DNA of 64,000 bases, from assembly GCA_903888485.1 (NCBI GenBank), contig CAISTS010000061.1, positions 1 through 64,000 of the forward strand. The letters run 5' to 3'. Both the position numbers and the translations under genes were made by a program. This document shows positions 44,133 to 53,100 of the stretch, in pieces. The notes beneath the pieces were generated by a model. It saw nothing but the letters and a program-made list of their open reading frames with translations. It made no database searches and was not told the DNA's origin. Within the stretch, counting starts at the first letter, position 1, and every line of letters begins with the position of its first letter. The stretch comes from an uncultured bacterium. Lineage in GTDB: Bacteria; Pseudomonadota; Alphaproteobacteria; Rhodospirillales; Rhodospirillaceae.

Positions 44133-45752
44133 ATGAGCGGCGCGGACACTTTCGACTACATCATCATCGGCGCGGGCACGGCAGGCTGCGTGCTCGCCAA
44201 CCGACTCACCGCCGATTTGAAAACCCGCGTGCTGCTGGTCGAGGCCGGCGGCAGCAACAATTACCACTGGGTGCACATCCCCGTGGGCTACCTCTACTGC
44301 ATGGGCAATCCGCGCACCGATTGGTGCTTCCGTACCGCGCCACAGCAAGGCCTCAATGGTCAGCGCGCGATGAACTACCCGCGCGGCAAGGTCATCGGCG
44401 GCTGCTCGTCGGTCAACGGCATGATCTACATCCGCGGCCAGAAGCGCGACTACGACCAGTGGCGCCAGCTCGGCAACGTCGGCTGGGGCGCCGACGATGT
44501 ATTACCGTACTTCAAAAAGTCGGAGGACTTCGCCGAAGGTGCCATCGGCGAGCACGGGATTGGGGGCGAGCTGCGCGTCGAGAAGCAGCGCCTGCACTGG
44601 GACCTGCTTGACGCCGTACAGGATGCTGCGGTGGCGGCGGGCCTGCCGAAGCGCAGCGATCTCACCGACAGCGATACGCCCGGTGTCGGCTATTACCGTG
44701 TCACGCAACGCGACGGTTTGCGCTGGAGCGCCGCCGATGCGTTTCTGAAGCCCGCCCGCCACCGTGCGAACCTCGTGGTGACACCGAAGGCCCACGTGCT
44801 GCGCCTCTTGTTCGCAGGCAAGCGCGCGGTTGGAATTGCCTACACACAGGACAACACACCCAAAGAGGCGCGCGCGCGCGCCGGCGTCATCCTCGCGGCC
44901 GGCGCGGTCGGATCGCCGCATCTGTTGGAAGTGTCAGGCATCGGTGACGGCGCGCGCCTGCAGGAGCTGGGTGTGCCGGTCGTGCATAGCCTGCCGGGTG
45001 TCGGCGAAAATCTGCATGACCACATGGCGCACCGCTACATCTATAGGATCAGCCACGGTGTGACTCTGAACGAGAAGCTGAAGACCGTGTTCGGCAAGGC
45101 GATGGTGGGCCTCGAGTACATCCTGCGCCGCACCGGGCCCATGGCCATGGCGCCGAGTCAGCTGGGCTTTTTCGCGCGCTCGAGCCCCGAGGTTGAGACG
45201 CCGAACGTGCAGTACCACGTCCAGCCCCTCAGCCTGGATAAGTTCGGTGACCCGCTGCACACGTTCCCCGCCTTCACGATCCTCCCCTGTAACCTGCGCC
45301 CGCGTAGCCGGGGCAGCGTGCATGCGACGAGCCCGGATTCCCGCACCGCACCGTGCATCGATCCCAACTTCCTGTCGGACCCCGACGACCGGCGCGTGGC
45401 AGCGGACATGTTGCGCCTCACCCGGCGCATCGTCGGCCAGGCGCCGCTCGCGCCCTACCATCCCGAGGAATACGTCCCGGGGATGAATTTCGAAGGCGGG
45501 CGGCAGGATGACGAAACTCTCGCCACGGCAGCTGGGACGGTGGGCACGACCATCTATCACCCCGTGGGCACGGCACGCATGGGCCAGGATGCCAAGGCCG
45601 TAGTCGATGAGCGCCTCAGGATTCACGGCATTGAAAACTTACGGGTGATCGACGCATCGATCATGCCGGCCATCACCTCGGGAAATACCAACACCCCGGT
45701 TGTGATGATCGCCGAGAAGGGCGCGGCCATGATTCTCGAGGACGCGCGCTAA
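44133..45752 (+). CDS. GMC-family FAD-dependent oxidoreductase
   Basis: 539-residue glucose-methanol-choline oxidoreductase, an FAD enzyme oxidising an alcohol, most similar in layout to choline/alcohol dehydrogenases. FAD motif YIIIGAGTAGCVLANRL is at about 9-25, NYPRGKVIGGCSSVNGMIYIRGQ is the first GMC signature, and the C-terminal active site has HPVGTARMG and the second block SGNTNTPVVMIAEKGA. Starts 9 bp after the ATP-grasp gene; may be in the same transcript. Substrate is not deducible. Confidence 0.93.
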   Translation: MSGADTFDYIIIGAGTAGCVLANRLTADLKTRVLLVEAGGSNNYHWVHIPVGYLYCMGNPRTDWCFRTAPQQGLNGQRAMNYPRGKVIGGCSSVNGMIYIRGQKRDYDQWRQLGNVGWGADDVLPYFKKSEDFAEGAIGEHGIGGELRVEKQRLHWDLLDAVQDAAVAAGLPKRSDLTDSDTPGVGYYRVTQRDGLRWSAADAFLKPARHRANLVVTPKAHVLRLLFAGKRAVGIAYTQDNTPKEARARAGVILAAGAVGSPHLLEVSGIGDGARLQELGVPVVHSLPGVGENLHDHMAHRYIYRISHGVTLNEKLKTVFGKAMVGLEYILRRTGPMAMAPSQLGFFARSSPEVETPNVQYHVQPLSLDKFGDPLHTFPAFTILPCNLRPRSRGSVHATSPDSRTAPCIDPNFLSDPDDRRVAADMLRLTRRIVGQAPLAPYHPEEYVPGMNFEGGRQDDETLATAAGTVGTTIYHPVGTARMGQDAKAVVDERLRIHGIENLRVIDASIMPAITSGNTNTPVVMIAEKGAAMILEDAR

Positions 45753-45803
45753 AATTGACGCGGGACCGGCGAACAAAGCTGCTGCGGGGCCGTTAGCCCC
45801 CAC

Positions 45804-46061
45804 ATGGAACAGTACAAAAACCTCAGCGGCACGTCGCCCGTCACCGGCTTTTCCATCGAATCGTCGTATATCGACGTGCAGTACGCCGATTCCGCCGTTT
45901 ACCGGTATTCCCACATCACACCCGGCCGCGACCACGTCGAGCGCATGAAGGACCTGGCGCGCAGAGGCCAGGGGCTGGCCGCTTACATCAGCGCGAATAT
46001 CTACGGCTATGAGCCGACTGTGTTCGGCTTCCAACCCAAGAAAAAGAGCACACAGCACTAA
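45804..46061 (+). CDS. Small KTSC-like protein (first of a tandem pair)
   Basis: 85 residues with a region SYIDVQYADSAVYRYSHITPGRDHVERMKDLARRGQGLAAYISANI. The pattern, a strand pair ending in YRY followed by a helix and a short IS-N-I end, resembles the KTSC fold. Its neighbour shares the core DVQxAD...YRYS...GRDHVERMK-LARRG-GLA-YIS, so the two are paralogues. No strong ribosome binding site, and a short GGGGC/GCCCC hairpin lies immediately upstream. No membrane segment. Function unknown. Confidence 0.7.
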   Translation: MEQYKNLSGTSPVTGFSIESSYIDVQYADSAVYRYSHITPGRDHVERMKDLARRGQGLAAYISANIYGYEPTVFGFQPKKKSTQH

Positions 46062-46087
46062 CGATGCCGCTGCCCAGGGTATTTTAC

Positions 46088-46309
46088 ATGGAACGTTACC
46101 GTTACAGGCACGGGGATTCGTCTATCCACGGCTATGAGGTCGCGTCCAAGAAAATCGACGTGCAGTTTGCCGATGGCACCTACCGCTACTCGTACATGCG
46201 TACGGGTCGTGATCACGTCGAGCGGATGAAAGAATTGGCGCGCAGGGGCGAAGGTCTCGCCACTTACATCAGCCGGCACGTCCACGACGCTTACGAGGCT
46301 AAGGTCTAG
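46088..46309 (+). CDS. Small KTSC-like protein (second of a tandem pair)
   Basis: 73 residues from ATG 46088, which has AGGG eight bases upstream; ATG 46064 would add eight residues but lacks an RBS. Core KKIDVQFADGTYRYSYM, then GRDHVERMKELARRGEGLATYIS, shared with the preceding paralogue. The N-terminal MERYRYRHGDSSIHGYEV differs. The two genes are 26 bp apart and probably cotranscribed. The stop overlaps by a few bases the convergent symporter gene's stop. Function unknown. Confidence 0.68.
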   Translation: MERYRYRHGDSSIHGYEVASKKIDVQFADGTYRYSYMRTGRDHVERMKELARRGEGLATYISRHVHDAYEAKV

Positions 46310-47601
46310 GCCTCGCCCGCCTCTACCGCCGCAGCCTGCTTCATCTGCGATTCGGTCATTTCCGGCCCTAGTTCCTTTTCCCACTTGGCGACAACGGTTG
46401 TAGCAACGGCGTTGCCAACAACGTTGGTCGCACTGCGGCCCATGTCGAGGAACTGATCGACGCCGAGGATGAGCAAAAGGCCCACTTCCGGCAGATTGAA
46501 GGTGGTCAGTGTTGCGGCAATCACCACAAGCGAAGCGCGCGGCACGCCGGCCATGCCCTTGCTGGTGATCATGAGCAGCAGCAGCATGCTGATCTGGTCC
46601 CCGACCGGAACGTGAATCCCGTAAGCCTGGGCGATGAACATGACCGCGAAGGTGCAGTACATCATCGAGCCGTCGAGATTGAAGGAGTATCCAATTGGCA
46701 GCACGAAGCTGGCGATGCGCTTGGAGACTCCGAAGCGCTCTAGCCCTTCGAGCGTCTTGGGATAGGCGGCTTCGGACGAGGCGGTCGAGAACGCGAGCAG
46801 GATCGGTGCTTTGACGGCGGCGACCATGCGCCGGATGCGCGGGCCCACGATGAGGAAGCCCGCCAGCAGCAGAAATCCCCACAGGATCGCCATCGAGAGA
46901 TAAAAGCCGCCCATGAACTTGCCGTAGGTGACCAGGATATCTAGACCTTGGGTCGTGACCGCGGAGGCAATGGCGGCGAAGATCGCCAGCGGCGCGACCG
47001 TCATCACATAGCCCGTGACGCGCAGCATTACGTTTGCAACGGCATTGGCGAATTCGGCGACCACTTTGCCGTGGTGTCCGAGGTTCGTGCAGGCCACGCC
47101 GACGAAGATGGAAAACACCACGATCTGCAGAATCTCGTTGGTGGCCATGGCCTCGGCGATGGAGCGCGGCACCAGATGTGTGATGAAGTCGCGCAGATTG
47201 AGGGCGGACCCTTGCACGGCGCTGGCGGCGTGCTCGGGCGGCAAGGGCATATCCAGGCCCTCGCCGGGCGCGAGGATGTTCACCATGAACAGACCGAGCA
47301 GGAGAGACATCAGGGATGCGGCGACAAACCAGACCAGCGTGCGGGCGCCCACGCGGCCCAGGGCGGCAAGGCCCCGGCCATCGCCGGCGTCACCCATATG
47401 CGCGATGCCCACCACCAGGGTCGTAAACACCAGCGGTGCGATGATCATGCGGATCAGGCGCAGGAAGACGTCGGTGATGATGGAAAAGTAGCCGGCGACG
47501 GTGCGGGCTTGGTCGGGATCGAGGTTGGTATGCAGGCCGTATCCGAGCACGATGCCAAGCACCATCGCTGCCACAATCAAATTGGTGAAACGCCCCGACA
47601 T
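46306..47601 (-). CDS. Dicarboxylate/amino acid:cation symporter (DAACS family)
   Basis: 431-residue membrane transporter of the DctA/GltP type. It has about eight membrane helices and the two re-entrant loop signatures: LAFSTASSEAAYPKTLE (serine-rich) with VLPIGYSFNLDGSMMY, and MGRSATNVVGNAVATTVVAKWE near the end. Imports C4-dicarboxylates or acidic amino acids with protons or sodium; which one is not deducible. I place the start at ATG 47601 (MSGRFTNLIV), preceded by GGGGTGA; a longer frame begins at 47679 with an implausible Gly/Pro-rich lead. Confidence 0.92.
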   Translation of the reverse strand: MSGRFTNLIVAAMVLGIVLGYGLHTNLDPDQARTVAGYFSIITDVFLRLIRMIIAPLVFTTLVVGIAHMGDAGDGRGLAALGRVGARTLVWFVAASLMSLLLGLFMVNILAPGEGLDMPLPPEHAASAVQGSALNLRDFITHLVPRSIAEAMATNEILQIVVFSIFVGVACTNLGHHGKVVAEFANAVANVMLRVTGYVMTVAPLAIFAAIASAVTTQGLDILVTYGKFMGGFYLSMAILWGFLLLAGFLIVGPRIRRMVAAVKAPILLAFSTASSEAAYPKTLEGLERFGVSKRIASFVLPIGYSFNLDGSMMYCTFAVMFIAQAYGIHVPVGDQISMLLLLMITSKGMAGVPRASLVVIAATLTTFNLPEVGLLLILGVDQFLDMGRSATNVVGNAVATTVVAKWEKELGPEMTESQMKQAAAVEAGEA

Positions 47602-47992
47602 AAAATCACCCCAAACCCCGTGTAGGTTCATCGGACCCCAAAGAGGGGCGGGAGCGCAAGCGCAACCGCCCCCGCCCACGAATGTGTGTCACGCAACCGA
47701 CGCGCTAGAGAGGCGTTGGGGATGGAGGAGTCCGGCAATTGGCATCAGACAGCAGGAGATCAAGCCAAGGCTCGAAAGGGCCGTCTTTTGGTTGTAAATC
47801 AAGGAAAGTCCGGAACTTAGGCGGTGTGAGTTCTGGTCCAATGGGATGCTTTCGGGGCATATTTCACCCCTGTTTTTGTGTGTTTTTTGACAGAATTTAA
47901 GGTAACAATACAACTTCTGGACGATAAACCCGATATCCGGCGACGCGGTACATGCCCCGCGTTGCGCGGTGGGATCGCCTAAGGGGACGGCC
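47602..47992. other. 391-bp divergent intergenic region
   Basis: Separates the symporter from the DUF2336 gene. It holds the RBS of each. A plausible sigma-70-like promoter for the DUF2336 gene lies at 47887-47914 within an AT-rich patch. I see nothing else. Confidence 0.5.
47887..47914 (+). promoter_or_regulatory. Candidate promoter of the DUF2336 gene
   Basis: TTGACA at 47887-47892 and TACAAC at 47909-47914 with a 16-bp spacer, in an AT-rich stretch, about 80 bp before the GTG start. The -35 matches consensus exactly; the -10 is weak. Confidence 0.5.
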
Positions 47993-49123
47993 GTGGCAGG
48001 ACTATCGATCGAAGACGTCAACCGTTTGGCGCAGGATCCTTCGCCTGCGACCCGTGCGGGCACGGCCGCCAAGCTGGCGCAGCAGTTCAGCACGGCCCAC
48101 TTCACCGAGGGCGAACTCAAGCTCGCCGAGCAGATTTTCCGCGTCATGGTGCGCGACGCCGAGGTGCGCGTGCGCGAGGCGCTGTCGGCCAACCTCAAAC
48201 ATAACCCGCTGCTGCCGCACGATGTAGCCATGGCGCTCGCCAAGGATGTGGATTCCGTCGCCTTGCCGGTGCTGTCGGCCTCCGAAGTGCTGACGACGGA
48301 AGACCTGGTCCAGATCGTCCGCAGCCAAAACTCGCCGCAGCGCCTCGACGCCATTGCCGGCCGCAGGGAAGTGGCCGCGCCGGTGTCCGCCGCCATCGTC
48401 GATGTCGGCAACGAGAACGTGGTCGCCAAGCTGCTGGCGAATCCCGGCGCCGAGATCGCCGAGCCGACGTTGCACAAGGTTGTCGACAAGTTCGGTCATA
48501 GCGAAGCAATCCAGAACCCGCTGGTGCACCGCCAGGTGCTGCCGGTGACCGTAGCCGAGCGGCTGGTGACGCACGTCGCCGAACACTTGCGCGCGCACTT
48601 GCTCTCCAATCACAAGATCTCAGCCGATCTCGCTCTCGACATCGTGCTGCAAAGCCGTGAGCGCGCCACCGTCGGTATCGCCATGGGCGTCAGCGAGGCG
48701 GGTCTTGCCGCCCTCGTCGGCCAGCTCAAGGAAGGCAAGCGCCTCACCGGATCGCTGGCGCTGCGCGCCATCTGCATGGGCAATACACGCTTTTTCGAGC
48801 ATGCCGTCGCGGCGCTGGCCGGTATTCCGGTCGGCAATGCGCGCGTCTTGATCCACGATCCCGGCCACCGCGGTTTGGTGACGGTCTGGGCCAAAGCGAA
48901 GCTGCCGGAATCCTATCTGCCTGCGGTCAAAGCGGCCCTCGACGTGGTGGCGCAGACCGAACTCGACGGTCTCGAACTCGATCCCGAGCGCTATTCGCGG
49001 CGCATCATCGAGCGCGTGCTGACGCAGTACGAAACACTCGGCGTCGAATTCAACGACGACGATCTCGAGTATCTGCTGGCGAAGGTTCACCAGCTCCCGG
49101 CCGCGTCAGTGAGTGTTCACTAA
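47993..49123 (+). CDS. DUF2336 domain-containing protein
   Basis: 376 residues, mostly helical repeat-like. The N-terminal half (to about 250) has the HEAT-like character of DUF2336: LSIEDVNRLAQDPSPATRAG, EIFRV-type helices, VRVREALSANLKHNP and SQNSPQRLDAIAGRREVAAPVS. These proteins are widespread in alphaproteobacteria; function is not firmly known. Start GTG 47993 is supported by AAGGGGA upstream; GTG 47969 is in frame but without RBS. No membrane segment. A decayed RND efflux fragment overlaps its end on the other strand. Confidence 0.85.
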   Translation: MAGLSIEDVNRLAQDPSPATRAGTAAKLAQQFSTAHFTEGELKLAEQIFRVMVRDAEVRVREALSANLKHNPLLPHDVAMALAKDVDSVALPVLSASEVLTTEDLVQIVRSQNSPQRLDAIAGRREVAAPVSAAIVDVGNENVVAKLLANPGAEIAEPTLHKVVDKFGHSEAIQNPLVHRQVLPVTVAERLVTHVAEHLRAHLLSNHKISADLALDIVLQSRERATVGIAMGVSEAGLAALVGQLKEGKRLTGSLALRAICMGNTRFFEHAVAALAGIPVGNARVLIHDPGHRGLVTVWAKAKLPESYLPAVKAALDVVAQTELDGLELDPERYSRRIIERVLTQYETLGVEFNDDDLEYLLAKVHQLPAASVSVH

Positions 49124-49243
49124 TCTGGGCTTTGCCAGCCGCATCGGCATCAGGGTGAGCGAGGTGATGCCCGAGATGAGGATGGCGGCGCTGGCCGTGG
49201 CGGCGAATTCGCGGAACAGGCGCCCGACCATGCCCGTCTTCAT
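49106..49243 (-). pseudogene. Decayed fragment of an RND (HAE1/AcrB-type) efflux pump
   Basis: About 45 codons on the minus strand read VGRLFREFAATASAAILISG then TSLTLMPM, closely matching the conserved RND-pump helix region with GRLFREFAVTL and SLTLTPM. The frame is closed by a TAG just upstream and a TGA downstream, and no other pump sequence is seen nearby. It overlaps the 3' end of the DUF2336 gene by 18 bp. Best explained as the relic of a lost efflux operon. Confidence 0.8.
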
Positions 49244-49419
49244 TCCGCTCCTGTTGATGGGCTAAGCGCCGCCTGCCTCGCTCTTCAACCCAATAAGCGG
49301 CGAGGAACCTGCAACGTGGCTCCTTCACATATAATTTAATGCCGAATCAATGCGGAACGCCTGTATCCATCACCTCGACATCGTGCGTGAACAATTTAGC
49401 GTTCAGACGCGGCTTTTTT

Positions 49420-49875
49420 TCACCATACGCCGGTGTTCGGCATCGAAGCCCAGGGCTCGGCCGGCGCCTTGGCCTCGCCCTTTTGCAAAAGCTCGATCGA
49501 GATGTTGTCGGGCGAGCGGATGAACGCCATGCGGCCGTCGCGCGGCGGACGGTTGATGATCACGCCCGCCGCCTGGAGCCGCGCGCAAAGCCCGTAGATG
49601 TCGTCGACCTCAAAGGCGACGTGCCCGAAGTTGCGCCCGCCGGTGTAAACCTCGGGGTCCCAGTTGTAGGTGAGCTCGAGGCGCGGGCTTTGCCGCGTCA
49701 CATCCTCGACCGCGGCACCGTTGGCGGCATCGTCGCGCGCGGCGAGGAAGATCAGGGTGAAGCGACCCTTCTCACTGTCCGTGCGCCGCGTCTCCACCAT
49801 GCCCAGCTTGTTGCAATAGAAGTCTAGCGACGCAGCGAGATCGGCGACGCGAACCATGGTGTGCAGGTAGCGCAT
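49420..49875 (-). CDS. gloA: Lactoylglutathione lyase (glyoxalase I)
   Basis: Converts the methylglyoxal-glutathione hemithioacetal to S-lactoylglutathione. 151 residues from ATG 49875, which has GGAG seven bases upstream; a longer in-frame start at 49965 looks non-coding. Aligned with E. coli GloA, all four metal ligands are present: His5 (MRYLHTMVRV), Glu in RLELTYNWD, His in FGHVAFEVDD and Glu in ISIELLQKG. Two VOC repeats. Its C terminus extends about 15 residues past E. coli GloA. Monocistronic, 260 bp upstream of and divergent from the large LamG protein. Confidence 0.92.
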   Translation of the reverse strand: MRYLHTMVRVADLAASLDFYCNKLGMVETRRTDSEKGRFTLIFLAARDDAANGAAVEDVTRQSPRLELTYNWDPEVYTGGRNFGHVAFEVDDIYGLCARLQAAGVIINRPPRDGRMAFIRSPDNISIELLQKGEAKAPAEPWASMPNTGVW

Positions 49876-50134
49876 GCAAGACTCCGGAGAGGTGTGAACG
49901 CGGGGGCCGGTTATAACAAAATCGCCGCGCGGCGCCTGCCCTCCGCGCCCACCCACATCTTGCAACCGGCGCGCGCGCTCAAGCGTTGTGACATAACGCT
50001 ATTGTGCAACTTGTAAGCGAGCCATCACTCGCATTTGAGCTAGGGCTAACTCACGGTTTTTATTGGATTTCTATGGCCGTCCCTGAGATGGTAAGCGCGA
50101 TTTCGCCGGACAGCCGGCTGGGGTAGACTGCGAA

Positions 50135-53100
50135 ATGGGTCGGACGCGGCACAGTGCAACTTCGCGGCGCGCTGCGCGCGAAGATAAGAAGGGGTTGGCG
50201 GGGTTGGGTCTAGCGTTTGTGAAAGCCGTCCGCCGGCGGCTGGCCGATGAGGCCGGCGTCGCCGGTTTGCTCGTTGCCGGCCTGGTGGCGATCGTCGCGT
50301 TCACGTCGCTGACGGTCTATCTGCGCGGCTATTTCGCCGACCGCGAATTCGCGCGCGTGGTGGGCACAGGCTCGCGGTCGAGCACGTTGCTGCCCTCGGT
50401 AATAACCTATCTCGTTGACCCGTCGAGGACCACGCATCGTCTGCCGTGCCCCGATGTCACGGCGACGCCGAACGGAACTGCTGACGAAACTTCGAACGTA
50501 TGCGACGGCACGACCGGTGTAATTCCCTGGGTGACCCTCGGCATTTCTCGCGAGGATGCCATCGATCCTTTCGGCAACTACTATCGCTACTCTATCTCGA
50601 CGGTGGCGCGGAACGTATGCTCGACGGTCACCAGCGATATTCCTGGGGCCACAGCGACGACCACGGTTACCGGCGGCCTGATCGATCCTACGGACCTCAC
50701 TTTCATTCAGGCTAACGGCGAAACCCGCAACGTGCCGTTCGCTATCATCAGCCACGGACAGAATGGTCTTGGCGCAAAGAGCGGCACGACGGGCGCGAGC
50801 CGTTCAAACCCAACCAGCGACAACGAAGTCGCCAATACCGACGCGACCTTACCTGCCACTATTCACGGCGGTCCCTACACCGTCGATACGGACTCAACCG
50901 ATAGCACGGACACCACATTCGACGACCAGGTTATGGCGCCGACGACGTCGCAGCTCCGGCAATCGTGCGAAGAGCTCACGCCTGCTGGCAAGCTCAATGC
51001 TGAAGTCGCCGAGAATTTCAGCGACCCTACAATCAGCACCACGAAATTCGCCACCCCGAACAATGTCACGTCAATTGTCCAGCCCGGCGCGCCCGGCAAT
51101 CGCGTAGGGGAATTCGACGGCGCCGTTGCGTACCTCGCCACCAATGCGAGTTATAGCTTTTTGCCAACGGTGCGTCCGGTCTACGTATCAGCGTTGTGGA
51201 TACCTAACGCGGATGCATCTGGTGGTACGCCAAATCACGGGGGCATCTCGATCGCTTCCCGTGTCACGTTGGCAGATTTGGACGACAACGACAGCAGCGT
51301 TTCGAACGACATCTTTGACGAGAATACAGCCCTGGGCTTGACGTTTCGCTTCTACGAAACCGGCATTTCAGGCGGCAACAGCAGTGACGCTGGCGTCACC
51401 AATACCATTTCGATTCAAAATAGCGACGGCACGGTTACGACCACCGGAGACAACAGCTATACGCTTATCAATGGCGAAACCTATCGTCTCGAAGTTTATG
51501 ACAATGGCTCCGATGCCTGGATGCGCATCACCCAGATTGATAATACCTCGAACACCGCGATGATCAGGGGAACTGACGCGACCGATCTCTCCGGCGAGCA
51601 GCGCGTCATGTTCATTAACGACTTTCAAACGCCCAACGCCTCCGTCAGCTACCTCGACGACCTTGTTATCGGCGTTCCGATGTTGGCGCTGGAGACCGGT
51701 CTATCTGCCACCGACATCGTGACTTCGGGGGGTAACAACAACGGCTCGACAACGCGCAATCTGACGGTGGAATCCTGGGTCAAAGTGAAGGCTTTCCCGA
51801 CGGGATCGAACCGCGCCGCGCTCATTTCCCAATGGAACCTTACCGCTTCGGCGAGTTCGCAGTCGTACCGGCTCTACTTCGACGGCGCGAATAACGACCA
51901 GCTGGCCTTTGATATCGGAACGACCCTGCCGGACATCGATTCCGATCCAAACACGGTTACGCCGGGGTTTGGAACCGAACATTTTGATCTTCAGTTCAAA
52001 CCTGACCTAGACAAATGGAACCATATTGCGGTCTCGTTCGATTATTCGAGCAAAGCGGTCCGGTTGTACGTTAACGGGGACCTCGCGGCCGTCGGGCACA
52101 GCAGCAGCAGCAGCGGTGCGGGCATCAATACGTCGATATCGCAACCGCTTACCGTGGGGGCACTCTACAGCGGTTCTACTGTCTCGGATGTGTTCGCGGG
52201 GAACATCTCGGATGTGCGCATTTGGAACGTGGTGCGTGACTCGGCCAGTATTCGAAGCAGTTACAAGAACCGCCTCAGTCTCGCGCTGACACAAGCGTCC
52301 GACGGGCTTGTCGCCAACTGGGTGTTCGACAATGAGTCCGGTACCGTAAGCAATGCCGAGAACGTTCAGGCAGACCCGTCCACAGCGACCGACGGCGATC
52401 TGCAAGGCAGTGCCGTGTACGTCGCCAGCCTGGCGACCTACACGCGCCCGCTGTCTACGGACACAGGTTTCTGTCCCGTAGGAACGCGCGCGGGGCCGTA
52501 TCAATGCGATTTCCGCACCAGTTCGGCGAGCGGCTCAACCTCCTCCAGCGTGCGCATCCCGGCCAACCTGCGGGCTTTCTACGCCAAGGTCTGGGGCGCG
52601 GGTGGCGGAGGCTACGATCCAACCGGAACCACAACCGACACGCCGGGCGGACCCGGTGGCTTCTCCGGTGGCCTGGTGCGCCAGGTCGGCCCCAGCGGTT
52701 CGTTGGAGGACGTGTATAACAAAACCCTCGCGTTCTACACCGGCGGCTACGGCACGGGCTCATCGGCTTCACGTGAAGGCGGCGGCGGCGGGGCGGGTTC
52801 GGGGATTTACTACACCAATACGACACCAGTGACCTCCGCAGTGGTTGTCGCCGGTGGTGGTGGCGGCGCCGCTTACAGCGCAAACGGCGGCACCTGTTCA
52901 TCGACGGGCGTACTCGACAGCAATGCGCGCTGCGGCATCGGCGACGTGGGCGGCGGCTACAACACTTCCATCGCAAGCGCGCGCGCACCTAGTTCAACGA
53001 CCCTGTGCGGCGGACGACGTGGCGACAATTCGCCCGGGTCTTCAAATCCCCCCAACGCCACGTGCCCCAATCCGACCGGCTCGACGGGCGATCCGTCGGG

